Source: Chaenocephalus aceratus
Lineage: Eukaryota > Chordata > Actinopteri > Perciformes > Channichthyidae
Direction: 5' to 3'
Assembly (NCBI GenBank): GCA_023974075.1
Contig: JAMFTG010000238.1
Coordinates: forward strand, 124,001-188,000
DNA: 64,000 bases
The position numbers were made by a program, and so were the translations under genes. How positions within the stretch are numbered: position 1 is the stretch's first letter; the number at the start of each line of letters is the position of its first letter. Of the stretch, positions 33,169 through 42,791 are shown piece after piece. The notes beneath the pieces were generated by a model. That model made no database searches. It worked only from the letters and a program-made list of their open reading frames with translations, and was not told the origin of the DNA.

Positions 33169-33195
33169 GCTCGCTGCGCAACGAGAAGCTCGCAC

Positions 33196-33623
33196 GTACT
33201 GAGCCTCTGTCCAACCCTGGTTCGGTCATCCCAGCCAATGTTACGCCCCGGGACTGGGATCCTACCAATGAAATAACTCACTCAGCCATGACCTTACTTG
33301 GTCTCGGCGCGGTCCGTTTATTACACAACACGTTGTACAGAAGCCAACATTACACATAGCATGTACACGCAAAGATAACCTCCTCGTGATGTATGCCGTG
33401 TGACCCTTTGCGTATACCAACACACACACACACACACACACACACCGTATTTCGGTCTCCCCAGGTTACATTCCCCTGTACACGTAGAAATGACAGACAC
33501 GAGCACAAACTCTCTGGGTACACAGGGTGACTTTACTTGTTTTTATTGTACAACATCTCCAATGTATCACACGGGGTTGCAATGTGGATAGGCACAGGGA
33601 CCGGAGCGCGGCCTCCCTGGAAA
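33196..33623. other. Intergenic with CA microsatellite and polyA signals
   Basis: Holds a CA run at about 33420-33445 (a GT run on the minus strand) and TTTATT at 33542-33547, which gives the minus-strand gene to the right an AATAAA about 80 bases after its stop codon. The run lies about 100 bases further down the same strand. No gene seen. Confidence 0.55.
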
Positions 33624-34109
33624 CTACAGCCCGTCCTTCGAGGTCCACCACATGTTTCTATCGCACTCGCCCACCCCGTGGGTGCACACGTCCAACTCCT
33701 GGGTCTCCCCGTCCAGTGGCACATTGAACATCTCTGTGCAGTGGATCGGGGGGACTCGGGGCGCGTTCCCGGACTGGAAAGATTCTGTTTTCGGACTCCC
33801 GGGATACGCGTCCGCGAAAAACTCGGCATCGTTCTCGGGTATCCAGGTGGAACCGCTGCGTGAATCCACCAATCTATTCCGCTTCGGTTCCTCTGTGCCC
33901 ACGGGTCCGATCGGGAGGTACTCTTCCACCATCGAGAAGGCGCTGGAGCACAGCTCCCTTATCCTGACGAGCAGTGTGCAGTACCTGTCCACGAACTCGT
34001 CCCCGTAGAGCCTAGCCTGGTCCGAATGCATGCGGAAGAACTGGGTGAAGCTCGTTCTCTGAAACAACACGGAAAGGTGGGACATTCTCATGACCCCGAG
34101 GCACTTCAT
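33624..34109 (-). CDS. Viral protein (161 aa), unknown function
   Basis: ATG at 34109; the frame stays open about 35 codons upstream without an ATG, and a CTTCCTGGCAG acceptor-like word lies there, so a 5' exon is possible. The protein has a helical first half and a Pro/Asp-rich second half ending near a WW pair. No membrane span or known motif. The minus-strand AATAAA at 33542-33547 is a plausible 3' end. Confidence 0.5.
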   Translation of the reverse strand: MKCLGVMRMSHLSVLFQRTSFTQFFRMHSDQARLYGDEFVDRYCTLLVRIRELCSSAFSMVEEYLPIGPVGTEEPKRNRLVDSRSGSTWIPENDAEFFADAYPGSPKTESFQSGNAPRVPPIHCTEMFNVPLDGETQELDVCTHGVGECDRNMWWTSKDGL

Positions 34110-34459
34110 AACTACAGGGTCGGCGTGAGGACTCTTCGGGGCTCCGCGCGCCCGTCTGGCTTTGCTGCCAGGAAGTAGACCAAGGATCCATGGTTTACGA
34201 TCGACGGGGCCCACAAAAAAAACAGCTTGACACGTATCAGCGCTACCCGGTCTTGAAAACGGTTACCCCGGTGTGGTCTCACGTGCGGTTAGTTATACGC
34301 GCTCGATAAATACCGAGTGAGCCGCAGGCAGGGAAGCACCGGCTGCTTAAATACCTCTGAGAGATGTAACCTATAGCACTTAATGTCATCACGTGTTAAG
34401 AACTCGAATAAAATATATCCAAGTCTAGGTCGTGTGTCCCTCCCGTATGTATCCCAGCA

Positions 34460-34532
<73 letters not shown>

Positions 34533-34742
34533 ACACCCTAGCAACCCAGAGCCCTATATGTTCCCAACTCGGGCCCGGTCCTTTCTCTACCCTCTGTCAT
34601 TTATAATAAGCCCAATCACCCGCACCAGGTGAATCTGTGGATAGGAAGAACGAAAACAGAGTGCATATTATTTTATTGTTTATTTCACTTTGAGCACGTA
34701 CAGTCGCAACCGATGCCAGAGGAAAGTAAAGTCTCATGTACA
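34110..34742. other. Intergenic with long CA microsatellite
   Basis: A CA run of roughly 35 units lies at about 34460-34540. AATAAA on the plus strand at about 34409 precedes it. TTTATT at 34672-34677 is the minus-strand polyA signal of the ATPase gene. No gene seen. Confidence 0.6.
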
Positions 34743-37700
34743 TCAGTCCCCTAGGGTGTCGAACTCCTCGAACCGCCGTGTCTTCTTCGCTCTTTTCCCT
34801 GTCGCGGATCCTCTCGAAGAGTGAGCGCTAGTCCTTTTACGCGCCTGGCTACTTCCCGAGGGCGACTCTCCCGCGGGCCTCCTTCGACCCCTATGCTCTT
34901 GCGTATCACTACCACGGGCTGCGCACTTTCTGAGGGCGAGCGACGCCCCTCCGTTCGACTCGCGCAGAGTGCGAATCATGGCAACGAGATTCGCGAGCTC
35001 CGTGGGCCTGGAGGTTATCGACTCCCCCTTGGCGATCATCATGGTCGCGGCGTAGTCCCTTTTCAACATGTCTACGGAGAACGCATCGTCTCCGTGGACT
35101 TGGTTAAAGGCCTCGGCCGCGTCCTTCCACTCCCAATCCTCCTCGAGCTCGAACAAGTGACCGCTGCGTCCCCGGTCGGCTGTCAAATGTATCTCGTGTT
35201 GGTGATACACGGTTCGCGTGGTGCAAAACGAGCTCATGTTCTTGACGGGCACGCCCGAGTACCCGCTAGAGTAAACGTTCAGTCTGGGCCCGTGGAAGGT
35301 GCCTCTCCGGCCTTGGCTGGATTCCGTCACGTGCCTTTTATCGTAGGCCCCCTCGGGCGCCTCCTCGGACATGGCCTTTTTGACAACTCCCCCGTAATAC
35401 AAGGGAGCGGAGCACCGGTAGGTTTCCCCGTTCAGCGCGCACTTATTGAACCAGAGCTCGTTCAGGGGTTCGATCGCGGCCGTGGCTTCCAGTATCAGAG
35501 AGCGCACCGGGTCACCGTTCAAGTCCAAGGTGAACAGCAACCGGGGTATCGGCCGCTGCTCTTCTCCCTCCTCGGTCGAACACTGACCGAAAGCGTTCCC
35601 CTCTTCGAAGTCCCGCTTTTCGTAAGCCTCCACCATCCCCGCGCCCACCTGTTCCCAAAAGCCAGAGTGGGAACTCGGAGCGTACAATGCCAGCATGTCG
35701 TACACGGCCTCTAGCGAGATCGTGACAGAGGCCACCTTCTTGCGTGCGTTCCCTCGGGCTCTCCTGCCCGGCAGAGCGTTTGGATTCGCCGCGTATCTGT
35801 ACGAGCACAGTTTGTAGCTCTTCCTCTCTGGGTTCCCGCTTCCCCGAGCCGGGACCTTGCACGTGGAACACAGCGTGAGCATCTCGTGAGCCACGTCGTT
35901 GCCGCCCTTGATCGCGGTCTCGGAGAAAGACATGGCATCTATGCCCGAAATGCACAAGTGCTCGTTCTTCAAAGCGGTCTTCAGTTCCTGCCGGTGGATC
36001 TGGGTTAGCACGTACGCCAGGGCATTGCAGGCGAATCGACCCTGCGTGTCCACCACCCTGGGACATATGTCCGGTAGACAGGCCGCGGTGCACAGTTTGT
36101 ACACAGCGTTGGTCTCGAGGCAGATCTCTCCGAACGATAGCTCGTTCAGGGCGTTCAGTCTGTTCCCGTTCATCCGCTTCATGAAACCTCTCAGCTCGGG
36201 GTAAGCCCCCTCGTCCGGAACGTGGGTCCACGGAGGGATCCATATGTCGTAAACGAAATGACAGGCTAACTTCATCGCCTCGGGAAACACTAGCTAGTTG
36301 ATGCACTGCGGCACCCTTCGACTGAGGACCCCCGTGCACACGATGTGGCTCGCGTGCAGCGCGGCCACGCACGCGTCTCGGGCCGCGTCGAACCTCTCGC
36401 CGAACTGCATGAGCCCGGACTCTGCGATCATGGTCGCCGACTGGATCAGGTTCTGTCTGTACAAGCACACCGCGGCTATGTGCGCCATCTTGTCTCGGTC
36501 CACCGTGTCCTGTATCTGCTTGGTGCTACGCGTGCGAGACATGCGCTCCGGGAACTCCGAGTCCATGACCAGCGACCTGTCGGCCCAGGCGTCTGTCACG
36601 AACCCCATCGTGTTGGTGTTCCACACGAAGCCGCAGTTGTGCACAGACTGGTACTTGATGGTGTCCACCTTTCCGCTGCTCGCGTCTCTCGTCACCACGT
36701 CGCTCTCCAGCACGCTGGTGTCCAGCAGGTTCTTGAACGTGTTGGGGATCACGTTAGACTCCCCGTCCGAGGCCCTGATGGTCTTCTCGTGGGAAATGGC
36801 CCCGTCGTCTATTATGACCACGCACGCGGTCCTCTTCTGCTTGTACTTGAAGGCTTGCGGGGTGAAGGACGTGAGCGATTCGATGCACCCTCTCACCCTC
36901 CTGAACTGGTAGATCAGCACGTTGTTGGCGTAGCTCTTGCCTTCCCCGGGGCCGGTGATGTTGAACAGCATGATCCGTTCGATGGTGTACCTGGGAGCGG
37001 TGTTTGCGATGATGTAGTTGAACGTGGTCGACGCCTGAAACAACCTGCCCACTTGCAGGCAGTCGCAGAACAGGTAGCGAACCAAGGCCCGGTCGTACAC
37101 CTTCAAGGGATTCAGAACGCCGATCCCCTCGGAAGCGCACCGGTCCTTCTCCGGGGCCAGGTATAACGTTTCGTGGATCTCGGCTAGGTCGTGACCCAGG
37201 GAGAAGCTGGAGTTGTTCATCTGCTCGTCCATCACCTCGCTGAGACCCTGGTACAGCGAGTCGTTCTCCCTGAACTTTTGCATCATGAGGTGACACCGTC
37301 CGCGGTGCAGCAAACCCGCGAGCTCTTGCGTTCTGCGTTTGCTCTTTATGTCCACCAACACCGTGTGTATCCGGGCCTTGGTCACGGGGACGTGCCTGTG
37401 TATCAGCGATCTGACAAAGAGATCGGGAGATTCCCTGTCTATGAGTTTCTCCAGAGAGTACCTGAACACCAACAGTCCTCTGATGTCCACCTCGCTGCTT
37501 CCGGGGGAACGGCTGAGATCGCCCGTGAAACCTTTCAGTCTTTCCACGAAACCCACATCGATCGGCATGCCCGCCTTGTACCCCTTGTGCACGACCCTCT
37601 GCTTCAGCCATTGGGTGCCCGTCAGCTTAGAGAGGAGCGCTCGGAACAAGCGCTTGCCTTCCCCTTTGCTCACGCTGTCCGTGATCCTACCTATGGCCTC

Positions 37701-38531
37701 GTCCAGCGCCTTTAGATTCAGGTCCGTTATGGGCTCGGGCAACACGACCACCTGCCTCCCCGACTGACAGGACGGCAAGTACATGGAGCCCTGCAGTTCT
37801 TTGACCTGTTTCCTGTCCAACTTGTCAGCGTTCAGTGTGTCGCTGTGGATATCCACCCAGTCGAACTTGGAGCTGAGCTCTCCCTGGCTATCTCTCATGT
37901 ATATCATAGCGTTGTTCAGGGACACTGCCTTTTTCCTCACCAATTGGAGCCGCATGAACGCGTCGAAGGCCTCGTCGAGAGTCTCTTCGACCCCAGCCTT
38001 ATCCCACGGGGACGCTGTGCTCGGACCGCGGTCCTCCCGCCCCTCTCGTCTGAACACGGACATGTTGACGGACGCCTCGTCCATGAAGCTGCGCATCTGG
38101 CTCCCGGACAAGTAATCCTCCGTGTCCCCGGGTGCGCCCGAGGACTCGTTGTTTGTTTCGCACGAGGTGTCCTTGCTCACGTCTAGGATGAAACAGAATA
38201 GGCGCCCGTGAGCAAAGTCCTCTCTGATAGGTGGGGACATGCTATAGAAATCCGGGTTCTCTAGGGTGACTTGAAGCAGCTCCCCTTTGCAGCAATATGT
38301 CAGATACAGGAGAAACTGAAACATCGCTCTCTCGTTCGGCGACAAGGCCCCAAAGGACAACTCGTCGGATAGCTTATCGTGCAATATGTCAGTTTCTACC
38401 GCCAGGAACAAAGCTCTCCTCTCGCGAGGCACCTTTACCGATACCACGCAAGACGTATTCGCCTCTCTGTGGGGCGAGACGTCGCAATCGCGTAAGGCGG
38501 CTCCGGGCTTAGCCTTCCTATTAGCTGCCAT
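34743..38531 (-). pseudogene. Large P-loop ATPase, helicase/primase-type replication protein, split by an in-frame TAG
   Basis: Starts at the ATG at 38531 and runs 745 codons to a TAG at 36294-36296. The same frame then continues without further breaks for about 517 codons to 34743, so this is one ~1260-residue gene with a nonsense codon. Walker A GPGEGKSY is near residue 527, Walker B CVVIIDDGA near 570, and a WNTN near 632 resembles the asparagine motif C of superfamily-3 helicases. Upstream of it lies a FCFILDVSKD stretch that could be a primase-like acidic motif. The part after the TAG has Cys pairs (CSTC, CSYR) and a basic tail (KRAKKTRR) like a nuclear signal. A replicative helicase/primase role is inferred; which alloherpesvirus core gene it matches I cannot say. 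AATAAA (minus) at 34672-34677. Confidence 0.7.
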
Positions 38532-38840
38532 GTCTAGCTGCCTTTGAGCGCACCGAGAGCTGTGTCGAAAGGATGGTGCGACTCGGCCCTATCTAGACTC
38601 ACGGGCAACCGCGCTTCTCGGTCTCTCTGCTACCGAGCTAGGGGGCGCATCGCCCGTGGCACTGGCTCTGTGTTGTGTACGTGTGTTGTTTCCCTATGCA
38701 GCACCCCTCCCCCTCCATATCCCTAGCTTTCATACAAAAGAGGACCGCGATTGAGTCTCTCTCACCAGTGAACTTGGGCTGAGCGAAACCCACCATATCA
38801 TTCAAGTGTCTTTAGACCTTGCCCTTCTAGCTCCTGAGTC
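38532..38840. promoter_or_regulatory. Divergent promoter region between ATPase and polymerase
   Basis: 309 bases between the two divergent ATGs (38531 minus, 38841 plus). An AT-richer island near 38716-38740 (CATATCC...CATACAAAAGAGG) could supply a TATA-like element for the polymerase side. No clear TATA for the other side. Confidence 0.35.
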
Positions 38841-41090
38841 ATGGACAAAGCGGTGCCTTTCGTGGACTTTTTCCCTAACGTGTACCCCGAGCGCAGATCG
38901 GTGAACCTAGAGACCGAACCTAACCTCGTGGGGGTGATGATCAAATCTGTCTTTTTTCACACCGAGGAAGAGGCTTTATTGTGCCGAGGTTTGGTGGTGC
39001 ACGCTCGGGGCATCGAGCTCTACAGTACGGTACACCTAAAGGTCAAGGGTATCGCTCCCGTCGTGGGCTACGACATGGACCTGATCCGCGATCAGGACGG
39101 GGAAGAGGAGACCTGGGAGCTTGTACGGGGAACGTGGTCTAAGCATATGGTGGCTCAGCCTGTGCGCGTCAGCGTTCTCCACGATGACATAAAGAGGAAA
39201 GTAAATGCTCAGGTTTTCCCGCTGAGATGTATATCCTTGGCCAGAAAGTACGTGCGGACCGTGAGGGGCGCGCTGACATTCGGGGACATCTGTCCCGACA
39301 AGGGCTACTACATGGCCCGGGACGGAAACACGCCCGCCCTGTGCTCCGATGTCATGTTCGGAAGGGTGTACTTCGTACCGGAGAACAAGCTGAACCAGGA
39401 GCTGTCGGCCTCGGATCTCATCTACGACCGAGAGACCTGCGAGGCCGATGCTAAGCTCTTTGACGGTAAACACATGCCCTATTTCTACAAGGCCGCCTGT
39501 CTGGACATCGAGACGGTGTTTGACAAGTCGTACCGAGATCCGCGCCTGCACTCCCGTACGTTCGCGTACGCCTTCCCCTACTGCACCGAGAGCAGGGTCG
39601 CGGATATGACAGAGTACAGGAGTAAGCTCGTGTGCACGCTCAACGCCGGCCGGCTGGCCCTACCCAAAGGGTGAAAGCATGTATCCGTGCCCGCTCTGGC
39701 CCCCGACATGCCCGGAGAGCAGCACGAGATAACGTGCGTGTCTCTCGTGATCCTCAACTCCCACGTGCCCAAGGGCTCGCCCGGAGACCACAGGAAGACA
39801 CTGATAGTTCTCTATAACAAATGCAAGGTCCGGCACGAGCCCCACCCGGAAGCGGACCACGAACTAGCCAGGGGCGCGGGTATAGACCAAGTGAGCAGGG
39901 TCCAGTTTCACCCCTGCTCTGGTGAACTCGCGCTCCTGGAAGCCACGATCCGACTGTTGTACCGGCACGGGATAGAACAACTGTACGTGTACAACGCCGA
40001 GTTCGACGTGAGGGTGATCGAGCAGCGCGTGCACTTCTACGCCGAATCCAAATACGCAGAGAGCGCAGATCCGGCTACCCGAAAACGGTGTTCCTCGCTA
40101 CTGGGAGCCTGGAACGGGCTCTTTGTCACCAGGGCCCTGGCCACGGACGTGCTGCCTACCTTTCAGTTCGAAAACATTCGTTACCTGGATATGTACAGGG
40201 ATATGCTCAAGAGCGTGGGCTCGGTGTTGAACAACGGCACCTTGACCGAGCACAAGCTCGAACTGATAGCTATGTACATCGGAACGTTCAACAGAGACAA
40301 GGCTAAGCTGGGCCACTTCAAGATGAACAGCTGCGGTATGAACATCGTAGATCTGTACAGGATGGCCGGGACCAGAGAGATCAAGTTTGCGTGCACCAGT
40401 ATGAAGTTGAACGACGTAGCGCCCTTTGTCATCGCCAGCGCCAGGCAGCTGCACAAGAAGCCCCCGAAGGACACCAGAAAGCTTTGCAAGCTCTCCGATG
40501 TCAGTTACGCTAGAATGGACGACATGATGAGAACCGGGGGCAAGGGTCTGTTCGCGGTGCTCCTCTACAACCTGGTCGACTCCCAGCTGTGCGCCAGGCT
40601 GGCTAAAGTCCTCAAACCCGTCTCGGTCCTGTTCCATCGCTGTAGGACCACTCTCAACATAGACGTTGTGGTACACGGGAGAGGGGATAACTTTGGCGGA
40701 TTCGTCCAGAGCATTCACTCCGTTCAGATCCCACAGCTAAAGTTTAGGCTCGACACGCTCAGAGTCAAAGCGGGGACCGTGGGTATGCGACTCGAGAGCC
40801 GCCTGCGGTGGGTCCCCGAGATCCAGTCCGAGCACGGACACTGTGGAGAGCAGTGGAAAGGGGGAGCCGTGTACGATCCTCTCACGGGCCTACACTACTC
40901 CGGACCCGGAATGGGCCTGGAGCTAGCGTTTGACTTTTCGGGTCCCGGCTACTATATCGAACAGGTACCCCGGGCTCTCCTCGTCCATGTAATGTATTGC
41001 CACAGCTGGAATCCCAGACCGCGTTACCGCAGCCTGTACGTTTCGCGTCGCCTCCCGGTGCTGGGGAGAGCTCTCGGACCTGTCCTTTGA
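38841..41090 (+). pseudogene. Family-B DNA polymerase, broken by TGA and truncated at motif A
   Basis: From the ATG at 38841 the frame runs 277 codons to a TGA at 39672-39674, then continues in the same frame to 41090. Exonuclease motif I is visible as LDIET (residues 221-225), motif II as YNAEFD (about 39990-40007) and motif III as YNLVDSQL (about 40567-40590). The usual GGxVxDPxxG lead-in to polymerase motif A follows, and the aspartate of motif A appears in AFDFSG near 40940. There the similarity ends: motif B, motif C (the YGDTD-type box) and the thumb are absent, and the remaining frame is antisense to the OTU gene. The element therefore lacks a working polymerase: first a nonsense codon, then loss of the palm. 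The family call is firm; viral polymerase of alloherpesvirus type is by context. Confidence 0.85.
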
Positions 41091-42461
41091 CACTCCCCAC
41101 CATATACTTCCCAGGCACTGCAACATGTAACGCATCTCCTCCGCTACGTGCGTTGCAGAGAAGCACCGCGGGACTTCGATCGCGTCCTTGGGTTTAGGTA
41201 GCATGTGCCCTCCTCCCATTATACGAACCAGTTCGTTCATCATCAGAACGGGGTCTGCGAATTCCCGCTGTACCAATTCCGCGCATATGTACATGCCCCT
41301 GCGGATGAACACAGTAAAGCGTAGGAACGCGCCTCTGGTCTTGTACACGATCGAACACACTCCTCCCGGGGTCTCGCCTAGGTGCGCCGCCACGACATTG
41401 GATCCAAATTGTACCTCGGGCGCGTCCAAGTAGGATACGATCTGTTCTTCGGACACTCCTCCCCACCAGTTGTCACCCAGCCATTCCAATAGCGAATGCC
41501 ACGATCTGTTCAACACGGACCACTCGAGCCTCCGTTCCAATTGTTCTTGTTCCCTCTCGTACTTGGCTTCGTCGTAGTCCTCGTAGTCCCCGTACACGTA
41601 GGTCTCCTGCCCGTAGTCCTCCTGGGACTCGGAATCGCAGTCCACGTACATCTCTTCCCCATCCTCGCAGTCGGAGCTCGAGTCCGAGTACCACGACGGC
41701 CCTCGCGTAACACCGTTCCCAACCCCGCGAGGTTTGCAGTGACCGTAGCAGGACTTCCCGTCGGGCTTCTTCACGCAAACCACCGTCTCGTAATGGTTCC
41801 CGCAATTCTCCAAATAGATTCCCTGGGCAGCAATCGGTTCTTTGTTACAGGCGTACCGGAGCCATACTTCTTTGTGGTATGTATATATGCTTACACCCAT
41901 ATGGTCTGCCAGCGCTTGAATCTCGACCTCGGTGGCCCAAGTACACAGGGAGCCCATCCGGGATCTGCTAATGTAATCTGCCACTGAACTGTAGCCATTT
42001 CTCAAAATGCTACCGTATTCGGAATGTGCGCTTTCCAGTCTCGTAACAGTGGCCTGTCGAAGCGCCCCGTGGTTACTATCCGTACCACTCACCGCTTTAC
42101 TCACTGCTCTGAAGAAACAGTTTCCGTCCCCTGGTATCTCCACGTTACTACACGGGGGGCCCAATCCCCCTAACCCACCGATGTGAGATACTGATCCCAG
42201 ATCCAAACAAGCCTCATACTGTACATCGAGCCAAGCGCAAATACACTTAGCTACACTCTCTCCGAGAGGGTTAAACCCCAGATCTGTACCTAGCTTGTCA
42301 GTAACGACCTCGATGTCTGACTCGTCACTACCCCCGGGGCCCGTTTGCACACCGCGAGCCCGGTGCGCGTGTCTCTCCAAAGTAGATGATGTTACATCCG
42401 CCATTATAACAGAGTCTGCTCTGAGTAAAAGCCCTTTTGGTACTGTACACGGGGAGCCCAT
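40923..42461 (-). CDS. OTU-domain cysteine protease (deubiquitinase-like)
   Basis: Reads 512 residues from the ATG at 42461 (another Met 19 codons in). The OTU domain spans about residues 105-230: GDGNCFFRAVS with the catalytic Asp112 and Cys115, a WATEVEIQALADHMGVSIYTY segment, and NHYETVV with His223. All three catalytic positions are kept, so it should cleave ubiquitin-like conjugates. An acidic spacer follows (about 260-310), then a second globular part of unknown fold. The last ~10 codons are antisense to the polymerase fragment, which suggests the original 3' end was lost at the same breakpoint. OTU proteins occur in several large DNA viruses, where they remove ubiquitin from host or viral proteins. 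Confidence 0.8.
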   Translation of the reverse strand: MGSPCTVPKGLLLRADSVIMADVTSSTLERHAHRARGVQTGPGGSDESDIEVVTDKLGTDLGFNPLGESVAKCICAWLDVQYEACLDLGSVSHIGGLGGLGPPCSNVEIPGDGNCFFRAVSKAVSGTDSNHGALRQATVTRLESAHSEYGSILRNGYSSVADYISRSRMGSLCTWATEVEIQALADHMGVSIYTYHKEVWLRYACNKEPIAAQGIYLENCGNHYETVVCVKKPDGKSCYGHCKPRGVGNGVTRGPSWYSDSSSDCEDGEEMYVDCDSESQEDYGQETYVYGDYEDYDEAKYEREQEQLERRLEWSVLNRSWHSLLEWLGDNWWGGVSEEQIVSYLDAPEVQFGSNVVAAHLGETPGGVCSIVYKTRGAFLRFTVFIRRGMYICAELVQREFADPVLMMNELVRIMGGGHMLPKPKDAIEVPRCFSATHVAEEMRYMLQCLGSIWWGVSKDRSESSPQHREATRNVQAAVTRSGIPAVAIHYMDEESPGYLFDIVAGTRKVKR

Positions 42462-42497
42462 TAATATCCCCTGGTGCCTGTGGTGGTGATGTTCGTA

Positions 42498-42504
42498 ATT
42501 TATA
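42498..42504 (-). promoter_or_regulatory. TATA-like box of the OTU gene
   Basis: TATAAAT on the minus strand, about 40 bases upstream of the ATG at 42461. Confidence 0.5.
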
Positions 42505-42791
42505 TGAGTCCATGTTTGTCCCGCGTGTGGCTTTTATGGCACCTTTGCGCTGTCATCTGCTGGCCCGCGACGATAGCGCGTGCACGAAAATACGCGCATC
42601 TGCCACGGGAAGCACAGGGAGGTTGATTGCGACCGCATAACCCCCTTAACACCTTTGGGGAGCTGTGGCCATTCGGGAAGCGATTTTAAAAAGACCCCCC
42701 CTCTACACACCGCTGCCCTGCTCGTCTCGTACGCGTGTCTGTTATCCCTCGTGTTGTCCTCCGATCCCCTACACGCCCCGTGTCCTCCCTT
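42505..42791. other. Gap between OTU gene and transposase, no gene seen
   Basis: 287 bases of mixed composition following the transposase stop codon. No AATAAA in the expected orientation was found close to the transposase end. Confidence 0.4.

Noticed and set aside
35512..36468. 318-codon minus frame overlapping the ATPase gene
   Set aside because: Arg/Gly-rich shadow in another frame of the same strand, spanning the real gene.
38841..39674. TGA as a selenocysteine codon or programmed readthrough in the polymerase
   Set aside because: No reason to expect it in this family, and the gene is also truncated further on, so a simple nonsense mutation is more likely.
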